Assembly: GCF_026341515.1 (NCBI RefSeq)
Contig: NZ_JAPEOK010000001.1
Span: 6,944,001-7,008,000, forward strand
Direction: 5' to 3'
Source of the DNA: Streptomyces sp. NBC_00878
GTDB taxonomy: Bacteria > Actinomycetota > Actinomycetes > Streptomycetales > Streptomycetaceae
Length of the DNA: 64,000 bases
Shown: piece after piece, positions 58,461 to 64,000 of the stretch
How the letters are laid out: every line of letters starts with the position of its first letter
Position numbering within the stretch: position 1 is the stretch's first letter
Made by a program: the position numbers and the translations under genes
The notes under the pieces: model-generated
The model's input: the letters and a program-made list of their open reading frames with translations, nothing else
Database searches by the model: none
Told to the model about the DNA's origin: nothing

Positions 58461-59465
58461 TCAGAGGTGCTGGGCGTGGGCGTGTGCCCGGGCGTACTGG
58501 GCTGGCGTCTGGCCGTACCGCTTCTTGAATTCTCGGATGAAGTGGCTGCTGTCCGAGAACTGCCAGAACCTCGCGAGTTCCGACACGCTGGGCCGGGCGG
58601 CGGGTGCGGTGAGCGCGAGCCGGGCCTGTTCCAGCCGCTGCTGGCGGACGTAGGCGGTCACGGACTCGTCGGCCGCGGTGAACGCCCGATGCAGCGTGCG
58701 CACGGAGACGTTGAGCTCGCGGGCCAGCATCGCGGGGGAGAGCTCGGGATGGGCGAGGCGGCTGCGCACCAGGTCCTTGGCCGCCTGGACCAACGAGGGC
58801 GCCAACTGCGGCTCGGTCCCGTCGGTCCTCTGCCGGAGCACCCCCAACACCAGCTCGACCAGAGCGTTGCGGGCGGCCCGCACCCCGGCCGGGGACAGAT
58901 CATCCAGGTGGGCATCGACCATGCGGGCGTGCGCGAGGAGCAGCCGCATCTCGGCGGAGTCCGCCGCCCCGAGGACCGGCCGCTTGTGGACGAGCGGTCC
59001 CAGGTGGGCGACCGGCAGGATCAATTTCCTTGTCGTGTTGGCGTGTTCCTTTACCGCGAACCGCCATGACGGGTTGTTGTACCGCACGATGAATTGTCCG
59101 GCCGACACCAAGAATCTGTCGCGGTCGAGCGCACGGCTGAAATCCCATGTGCCGCGCCGCACGACATCCACGACCAGCATTCCGGAGAAGTAGTCGCAGC
59201 CGACCCAGCGACCGTCGACCGTGGCCGCCCCATAGTGAATGTTCGTGACCAGCACATCGTCAATTCTCAAACCGAGAACACTGGCCCGGGAATCACGGGT
59301 ACTGGTCAACTCGGCCGCAGGCAGCGGAATTGTCCGGCCGGCCTGTACGTCCCACTGGTGCCGGAGGGCGGCGCGCTGAGCTGCCGTGCAGGGGCCGACC
59401 AGATCGGTGGAGAACCTCGCACGCGCCGCTCTGCGTTCCGGCTCGACTTCCGTTACCTCACCCAT
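58461..59465 (-). CDS. AraC-family transcriptional regulator next to atoE
   Basis: A 334-residue AraC regulator. The sensor half has GLRIDDVLVTNIHYGAATVD and FIVRYNNPSWRFAVKEHANT (AraC_binding_2 pattern); the double HTH reads LSPAMLARELNVSVRTLHRA and VSELARFWQFSDSSHFIREF. Start ATG 59465 (MGEVTEVEPERR) was chosen because upstream codons in the long open frame lose coding bias. Divergent from the short-chain fatty-acid transporter with a 164-bp gap; likely its regulator. Confidence 0.91.
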   Translation of the reverse strand: MGEVTEVEPERRAARARFSTDLVGPCTAAQRAALRHQWDVQAGRTIPLPAAELTSTRDSRASVLGLRIDDVLVTNIHYGAATVDGRWVGCDYFSGMLVVDVVRRGTWDFSRALDRDRFLVSAGQFIVRYNNPSWRFAVKEHANTTRKLILPVAHLGPLVHKRPVLGAADSAEMRLLLAHARMVDAHLDDLSPAGVRAARNALVELVLGVLRQRTDGTEPQLAPSLVQAAKDLVRSRLAHPELSPAMLARELNVSVRTLHRAFTAADESVTAYVRQQRLEQARLALTAPAARPSVSELARFWQFSDSSHFIREFKKRYGQTPAQYARAHAHAQHL

Positions 59466-59629
59466 ATCCCGTTTGACCCCCTCTCTGCTCTCGCAGTCAC
59501 GCACACCGCCCAAGTAGAACACCGGCGCCAATTCAATGGAATGTGTGTGCCGTGTTCGCACATCTTCGGTGAAGCCCCACAAGACACGGCCTACGGTGCC
59601 GCTACCCCTCCCCGCACAGAGGAATTGCC

Positions 59630-61135
59630 ATGACGACCTCCATGCCCGAGTCTCCTGATTCACCTCATTCATCTGATTCATCCGATTCACCGGCGAGAGG
59701 CAAGGAGACCTGGCTCGCCCGCATGGCGCTGCGGTTCACCGACTTCACCGAGAAGTGGTTGCCCGACGCGCTCGGATTCGTCCTGGTCGGCACGTTCCTG
59801 ATCTTCACCCTGGGACTGGCGTCCGGTGAGGAGCTGCTCGGTGCGCCGTCCGACCCCGCGGCGACGAGCGGGTTCGGTCTGGTGGACGCGTGGGGGCAGG
59901 GGTTCTGGTCCCTCATCACGTTCACCCTGCAAATGGCGATGATCATCATCGGTGGCTACGCGGTCGCCGTCTCCCCACCGGTCGGCCGCCTGGTCGCCAG
60001 GCTGGCGGCATGGCCCAAAACCCCGCGCGGCGCCATCACGTTCACCGCCGCCGTCGCCATGGTCACCGCGTACGCGAACTGGGCGTTCAGCCTCATCTTC
60101 ACCGCCATCCTCGCCAAGGAGATCGCCCGCCGGCTCCCCGGCGTGGACTACCGCGCACTCGGCGCGATGGCCTTCCTCGGTCTCGGCACGGTGTGGGCCC
60201 AGGGCCTGTCAGGGTCGGCGGCGTTGCAGGTGGCGAGCACGGCATCGAGCCCCGCCTCCGTACAGAAGGTCATCGCCGAGGGCCGCGGCAGCGGGGTCAT
60301 ACCGCTCACCGACACCATCTTCCTGTGGCAGGGCATGCTGGCCACGGGGATCATCTTCGTCATCGCCGTCGGAATGGCATGGCTCCTGACCCCGTCACCG
60401 GAGAACGCGAGGACCGCGGAACGACTCGGGATCGACCTGGGCCCCGCCCCCGACCAGCAGCGGCAGGAGAGCCGACGGACCCGTCCGGGCGAGTGGATCG
60501 AGCACAGCCCGGTCTTCACGATCCTGCTGTTCCTCCTCGGCGCCTGGTACCTCGCACGGCACTTCTCGAACGCCGACGGCAATCCGCTCAACGCCCTGGA
60601 CCTGAACACCATCAACCTGATCCTGATCCTGCTGGCGCTCATCCTGCACTGGCGACCGGTGAACCTCGCCCGCGCGGTCAAGGACGGGGTACCCGCGACG
60701 TCCGGCGTCCTGCTCCAATTCCCGCTGTACGGCGGCATCTTCGGGATGATCGCCTACACCGGTCTGCACCGGACCATCGCCGACTGGCTGGTGTCGGTGT
60801 CGAACGAGTTCCTCTACCCGGCCTTCATCGCGATCTACAGCTGCGTACTCGGGGTCTTCGTGCCGAGCGGTGGCAGCAAGTGGGTGATCGAGGCACCGTA
60901 CGTCCTCGACGCGGCCAACCAACTCGACGTGAACCAGGGCTGGATGGTCGTCGTGTACGACCTCGGCGAGGCCAGCGCCAACCTGCTGCAACCGTTCTGG
61001 ATGCTGCCCACGCTGGCGATCCTCGGCCTCAAGGCACGCGACATCATGGGCTACACGTTCGCGATGTTCCTGGCCCTGTTCCCCGCGGTGCTGATACTCG
61101 TCACGGTGTTCGCGCAGACGCTGCCGTTCCCGTAA
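59630..61135 (+). CDS. atoE: Short-chain fatty-acid transporter
   Basis: A 501-residue AtoE-family (PF02667 type) membrane protein with about 12 hydrophobic segments. Characteristic: FTDFTEKWLPDALGFVLVGT, GFWSLITFTLQMAMIIIGGY, AYANWAFSLIFTAILAKEIA, FPLYGGIFGMIAYTGL and GVFVPSGGSKWVIEAPYVLD. Takes up acetoacetate, butyrate or similar acids. The first 23 residues are a Ser/Asp/Pro tract encoded by four 9-bp tandem units (59653-59688) with unusually low GC. Convergent with the DUF397 gene, 9 bp apart. Confidence 0.94.
   Translation: MTTSMPESPDSPHSSDSSDSPARGKETWLARMALRFTDFTEKWLPDALGFVLVGTFLIFTLGLASGEELLGAPSDPAATSGFGLVDAWGQGFWSLITFTLQMAMIIIGGYAVAVSPPVGRLVARLAAWPKTPRGAITFTAAVAMVTAYANWAFSLIFTAILAKEIARRLPGVDYRALGAMAFLGLGTVWAQGLSGSAALQVASTASSPASVQKVIAEGRGSGVIPLTDTIFLWQGMLATGIIFVIAVGMAWLLTPSPENARTAERLGIDLGPAPDQQRQESRRTRPGEWIEHSPVFTILLFLLGAWYLARHFSNADGNPLNALDLNTINLILILLALILHWRPVNLARAVKDGVPATSGVLLQFPLYGGIFGMIAYTGLHRTIADWLVSVSNEFLYPAFIAIYSCVLGVFVPSGGSKWVIEAPYVLDAANQLDVNQGWMVVVYDLGEASANLLQPFWMLPTLAILGLKARDIMGYTFAMFLALFPAVLILVTVFAQTLPFP
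59653..59688 (+). repeat. Four 9-bp tandem units in the atoE N-terminus
   Basis: Units follow the pattern YCYSATTCA (for example CCTGATTCA, TCTGATTCA, TCCGATTCA) and encode PDS, PHS, SDS, SDS. Base composition is about 45 percent GC against more than 65 percent around it. Confidence 0.8.
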
Positions 61136-61144
61136 CGGCCCGGG

Positions 61145-61450
61145 TCAGGTACGGGGCCGGGTCCCCACGTCGGCTATGAAGACGCCCCAGGCGGCGGGGG
61201 AGACGCGGAGGGAGGGTTGGGCGATGTCTTTGGAGTCCCGGATGTGGATGGTCGAGGTGGCGGCCACCTCGACACAATCACCGCCGCTGGAGTCGCTGTA
61301 GCTGCTCTTGGCCCAGGCGCCGGCGGCCTCGACGCATTCACCGCCGGTGTTGTCGCTGTAGCTGCTCTTGGTCCAGTCGAGGGCTGCTTCGAGGCATTCG
61401 CCGCCCGTCGAGTCGCTGTAGCTGCTCTTGAACCACGTCAAGTTGCTCAT
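61145..61450 (-). CDS. DUF397 protein with three tandem repeats
   Basis: A 101-residue protein with three copies of the DUF397 core where one is usual: WFKSSYSDSTGGECLEAA, WTKSSYSDNTGGECVEAA and WAKSSYSDSSGGDCVEVA, followed by the normal C-terminal strand IHIRDSKD and WGVFIADV. Its start overlaps the stop of the upstream XRE gene (ATGA). DUF397/XRE pairs (BldB-region, WhiJ-like) modulate development and antibiotic production in Streptomyces. Confidence 0.94.
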   Translation of the reverse strand: MSNLTWFKSSYSDSTGGECLEAALDWTKSSYSDNTGGECVEAAGAWAKSSYSDSSGGDCVEVAATSTIHIRDSKDIAQPSLRVSPAAWGVFIADVGTRPRT

Positions 61451-62265
61451 AGCTCACCCGTCAACTGCTCGATCAACTCGATGGAATCCTCCGGCCGGAG
61501 GGCCTGTCGTCCGATCATCGCATAACGGCGGGTCAGGACCCCGACGTGTTCCGGACTGGAGACGAGGGTGCTCTGCCCCTCAACTTCCATGTAAACCAGG
61601 CTGGTTTCCTCCGGGGTCTCGATCACGGTCATTGGCCCAGGCAGACCGGCATGCCCCGCCGTGGCCATCGGCATCACCTGAAGCACCACGTTGGACCGCT
61701 GTGCGCAGGCGGCCAAAGACTCGTACTGGGCGCGCATTACTTCAGGCCCTCCAATCCTCCGTCGCAGGGCCGCCTCTTCGAGGATGACGTTGATGACGCA
61801 CACCGGCTTGCGGTCGAAGAGAGCCTTGCGTTCCATGCGAGCCGAAACCAACTGCTCGACTTCGTCCTCATCAAGCGGCGGGAACGCGCAGTTCAGTACG
61901 GCGCGGGCGTACTCCTCGGTCTGCAGCAGGCCATGCAGGAGCTGCGTGCAGTACGAGGAAACGCTCAGTGCCTCCTGCTCCAACTGCACGAACCCCTGGA
62001 AGTGGGCCGGATACCGCTCCAGCCGCAAATACTTGGCCGCCGCCGCGATCACCCCACCCGCATCCAGCGCCTTCTCCGCAGCCTCGATGAACTCATCCGT
62101 CGCCGGTTTCGCGCAGGTCTCCACCGCGCTCACCGCCGCCCCCGTGTAGTTCATGCGCTCACCCAACTCGGTCTGCGACAACCCCGCCTTCGTACGCAGC
62201 ATCCGCAGTACCTCCGCGAAATACTGCGCGGCAGGTGACGACGAGTTCTTCTTGGGTTGCGCCAT
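61447..62265 (-). CDS. XRE-family HTH regulator with DUF5753 domain (WhiJ-like)
   Basis: A 272-residue regulator. HTH_31 at about 17-75: VLRMLRTKAGLSQTELGERM and YTGAAVSAVETCAKPATDEF. DUF5753 from about 95 to the end: EQEALSVSSYCTQLLHGLLQ TEEYARAVL, VILEEAALRRRIGG, SNVVLQVMPMATAGHAGLPG. It forms a translationally coupled pair with the DUF397 gene and is divergent from a HATPase gene, the standard arrangement of WhiJ/AbaA-type clusters. Confidence 0.94.
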   Translation of the reverse strand: MAQPKKNSSSPAAQYFAEVLRMLRTKAGLSQTELGERMNYTGAAVSAVETCAKPATDEFIEAAEKALDAGGVIAAAAKYLRLERYPAHFQGFVQLEQEALSVSSYCTQLLHGLLQTEEYARAVLNCAFPPLDEDEVEQLVSARMERKALFDRKPVCVINVILEEAALRRRIGGPEVMRAQYESLAACAQRSNVVLQVMPMATAGHAGLPGPMTVIETPEETSLVYMEVEGQSTLVSSPEHVGVLTRRYAMIGRQALRPEDSIELIEQLTGEL

Positions 62266-62404
62266 CGCGAACCTCCCTCTTCACACAGCCACCGTGCTCA
62301 ACTCACCTCAACGCCAATCAACGCCCGCTCGTACGGAGTTACCTCCCGCAGGCGTCGACGCTCGGTCACTGGTCACGGTAGCCACCAGGGCCGACAGTGT
62401 TCAT

Positions 62405-62869
62405 GTGAACACAGAAAGTGACGGAGTAAACCCCCGAGACCCCCGAGACCTTCGAGACCCCCGAGACGTCCAAAGGCCCCGAGTCCGGACCTGGCGGCGC
62501 AGGCTCACGCCCGTGACCCGCTCCGTGCCGGAGGTCCGCCGAGGGGCCAGATCCGTACTCAGCGAGTGGCGGATCCCGACCGACGCGGCCGAGGCGATCG
62601 AACTGATCGTGTCGGAGCTGTCGACGAACGCCGTACGCCACGGCCGCGCGCCGGGCCGCTTCTTCGAGGTGGCCCTCACCTACGACGGCGAGAAGGCGGT
62701 CGACGTGGAGGTCTCCGACGCGTCGTCCCGCCTCCCGGAGTCTCAAGAACCGCAACTGGACGCCGAGTCGGGCCGGGGCCTGCCCCTGGTGGCGGCGCTG
62801 GCGGAGAGCTGGGAACTCAGAGGCAGAGTGGTCGGCAAGACGGTGTGGGCGAGGGTGCTGACCCAGTAA
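62405..62869 (+). CDS. HATPase-domain protein (anti-sigma-like), third member of the XRE/DUF397 trio
   Basis: A 154-residue single HATPase_c protein: N-box VSELSTNAVRHGRAP, G1-like VDVEVSDASSRLP, G2 DAESGRGLPLVAALAESWEL. Related to RsbW-type serine kinases; acts on unknown regulators. GTG 62405 is the only start giving a complete domain with a short leader; it lacks a clear ribosome site. Codons 10-21 are four 9-bp tandem units (62432-62467) encoding PRDPRDLRDPRD. Divergent from the XRE regulator. Confidence 0.88.
   Translation: MNTESDGVNPRDPRDLRDPRDVQRPRVRTWRRRLTPVTRSVPEVRRGARSVLSEWRIPTDAAEAIELIVSELSTNAVRHGRAPGRFFEVALTYDGEKAVDVEVSDASSRLPESQEPQLDAESGRGLPLVAALAESWELRGRVVGKTVWARVLTQ
62432..62467 (+). 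repeat. Four 9-bp tandem units in the HATPase N-terminus
   Basis: CCCCGAGAC, CCCCGAGAC, CTTCGAGAC, CCCCGAGAC head to tail, encoding a PRD/LRD repeat. In frame, so copy-number change would alter protein length without a frameshift. Confidence 0.85.
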
Positions 62870-62924
62870 GCGCCCTGATGGGTGCCCCTCTCCGGTGCCC
62901 CTCGCCAGTGCCCCGCGGCGCGCG

Positions 62925-63725
62925 CTACGCCGACTCGTTCAGCAACCGCCCCAGGTGCTCCCGCCCCGCCCCCAACAACCCCTCAAGCGGCGCGGCCGAC
63001 TCGTACCACCGCTTCTCGTACTCCCAGCACAGCCAGCCGTCCCAGCCCTCGCGGGAGAGGAGTTCGACGCACTCGGTGAGGGGGAGGACGCCCGTGCCGA
63101 GCGGCAGCGGGGTCGTGTCGTCGGCGGAGGCGATGTCCTTGACCTGGATGTAGCCGAGGTACGGGGAGAGCGCGGCGAAGGTGGACGAGGGCTGTTCGCC
63201 GCCGAGCCAGGTGTGCATGACGTCCCAGAGGGCACCGGCCTGACGGTGGCCGACGAGGCCGAGGACGCGGATGGCGTCGGCGCCCGTGCGGTGCGAGTCG
63301 TGGGTCTCAAGGAGGATCCGTACGCCCAGGTCGGCGGCGTACTCGGCGGCCGTACCGAGGCGCCGGGCGGCCGTGGCGTCGGCCTCCTCGGGGCTCTGGT
63401 CGGGGTCGCCGCCGGGGAAGACGCGGATGAAGGGGGCGCCCAGGTCCCGGGCCAGTTCGAGGAGTGCGCGGATCTCGGCGAGTACGGGACCGTCGTCGCC
63501 CGGCGCCGCGACGCGCGCGTACCCCGCGACGCCCAGGATCTCGACGCCCGCGGCCTTGAACTCGGCCGCCACGTCGGCCCGTTCGGCGAGGCCGATGCCG
63601 GGGTGGACCGGCTCCTCGGGATGCGCGCGCAACTCGACGCCGTGATAGCCGTGCGTGGCGGCGAGCCGCACCACGTCGCTGATCGGGAGACCGGGAACGC
63701 CGAGGGTGGAGAAGGCCAGCTTCAT
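62925..63725 (-). CDS. Sugar phosphate isomerase/epimerase-like TIM barrel
   Basis: A 266-residue AP_endonuc_2/xylose-isomerase-like protein: MKLAFSTLGVPGLPISDVVR, GYHGVELRAHPEE, GAPFIRVFPGGDPDQ, VRILLETHDSHRTG (metal-binding Glu/His), GALWDVMHTWLGGE (Asp/His), YIQVKDIASADD (Lys/Asp), and WLCWEYEKRW with a late Glu. The metal ligands of the family are all present. Start ATG 63725 fits the conserved opening; the frame stays open upstream without coding bias. Substrate unknown (sugar or inositol derivative). Confidence 0.92.
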   Translation of the reverse strand: MKLAFSTLGVPGLPISDVVRLAATHGYHGVELRAHPEEPVHPGIGLAERADVAAEFKAAGVEILGVAGYARVAAPGDDGPVLAEIRALLELARDLGAPFIRVFPGGDPDQSPEEADATAARRLGTAAEYAADLGVRILLETHDSHRTGADAIRVLGLVGHRQAGALWDVMHTWLGGEQPSSTFAALSPYLGYIQVKDIASADDTTPLPLGTGVLPLTECVELLSREGWDGWLCWEYEKRWYESAAPLEGLLGAGREHLGRLLNESA

Positions 63726-63861
63726 GAGGCGGACCCTACCTGCCCCTCGTCTTCTGTCACTCCCGCGTGCCGCGCGGGTCCGGACACAGGTGTCTGGACG
63801 CCCCGGATGTGCCACGCCGAACCGGGCGGAGAGTGACCGGCGGCCCGCTGCGAGCGAGAGG

Positions 63862-63929
63862 CAAGTGGGTTCTGCGTCCCAGCGACACGCCGTGCGTGCG
63901 GCGTGTCGTTGGGACGCAGAACCCACTTG
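63862..63929. terminator. 31-bp hairpin with 6-nt loop
   Basis: Arms 63862-63892 and 63899-63929 pair at 30 of 31 positions, the exception being a G-T wobble in RNA. It lies about 137 bp upstream of the isomerase gene and directly downstream of what may be the 3' end of a minus-strand gene beginning outside the window (a possible TGA at 63981-63983). A strong terminator is the simplest reading; a recent palindromic insertion is an alternative. Confidence 0.75.
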
Positions 63930-63963
63930 TCCTCATCCGGCGGGATTCGCCCACGCCCGTTGC

Positions 63964-63997
63964 TCAGGCGGTGCTGTGCATCAGGCGGTGCTGTGCA
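63964..63997. repeat. 17-bp perfect tandem duplication at the window edge
   Basis: TCAGGCGGTGCTGTGCA occurs twice head to tail (63964-63980, 63981-63997). On the minus strand each copy contains CTGCACAGCACCGCCTGA-like sequence ending in a TGA, so it may duplicate the last codons (LHSTA) of a gene lying beyond the window. Confidence 0.75.
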
Positions 63998-64000
63998 GCA

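Noticed and set aside
1..64000. tRNA, rRNA, CRISPR arrays and riboswitches
   Set aside because: Looked for T-loop GGTTCGAAT-type sequences, regularly spaced identical repeats of 25-40 bp, and known aptamer cores; none convincing. The 23-bp and 33-bp repeats have no unique spacers.

Overview
The window reads as chromosomal DNA of a Streptomyces-type actinomycete. GC is very high, coding frames have G or C in nearly every third position, GTG starts are common, and GTGA/ATGA start-stop overlaps recur. Marker gene sets of the genus are present: a four-gene conservon (cvnABCD), a divergent XRE / DUF397 / HATPase trio, a LAL-type LuxR regulator and many Sec/Tat-exported proteins. No rRNA, tRNA or CRISPR array was seen.

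Layout. 1-6.3 kb: leucine/isovalerate catabolic operon on the minus strand (acyl-CoA dehydrogenase, HMG-CoA lyase, biotin-dependent carboxylase alpha and beta) with a divergent TetR regulator and two clear 16-bp operator-like dyads between them. 6.6-10.3 kb: a small secreted I36-like protein, a second acyl-CoA dehydrogenase, a TesB thioesterase and a GNAT. 10.3-13.3 kb: eroded regulatory and toxin-antitoxin-like genes and a conserved putative phosphatase. 13.5-24.0 kb: two inverted copies of one insertion sequence (1,672 bp, and 1,246 bp with a 426-bp deletion) bracket about 7.6 kb of cargo: TetR, three short-chain dehydrogenases, a FAD monooxygenase, an AraC regulator, and wrecks of an S9 peptidase and a Tn3 transposase. 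One IS end supplies the stop codon of the neighbouring methyltransferase.

25.4-31.5 kb: a PucR regulator diverges from a symporter, a ureohydrolase (agmatinase/guanidinobutyrase type) and a TPP-dependent decarboxylase-like enzyme. This looks like guanidino-compound or arginine catabolism ending in urea release. 31.9-37.4 kb: a LAL regulator diverges from a translationally coupled MFS exporter and carotenoid oxygenase, with a 33-bp triple tandem repeat between them. 37.6-51 kb: envelope and secretion genes (FG-GAP protein, secreted endonuclease I, GT39 glycosyltransferase, phytase-like esterase, peptidase S37), a TmrB-like P-loop protein, and a fused full-length ABC exporter with one degenerate ATP site. 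51-55.1 kb: conservon. 55.3-64 kb: lipoprotein, Tat-exported GH3 enzyme, AraC with an AtoE short-chain fatty-acid carrier, the XRE/DUF397/HATPase trio, and a sugar-phosphate isomerase-like protein, ending in a very stable 31-bp hairpin.

The window is also rich in short tandem repeats with units of 7, 9, 12, 15, 18, 23 and 33 bp, several inside coding N-termini or promoter regions. The least conventional items are the IS pair with a passenger gene, the PucR/ureohydrolase/TPP-enzyme cluster with a shared promoter motif, and the LAL/33-bp-repeat/MFS/carotenoid-oxygenase module.
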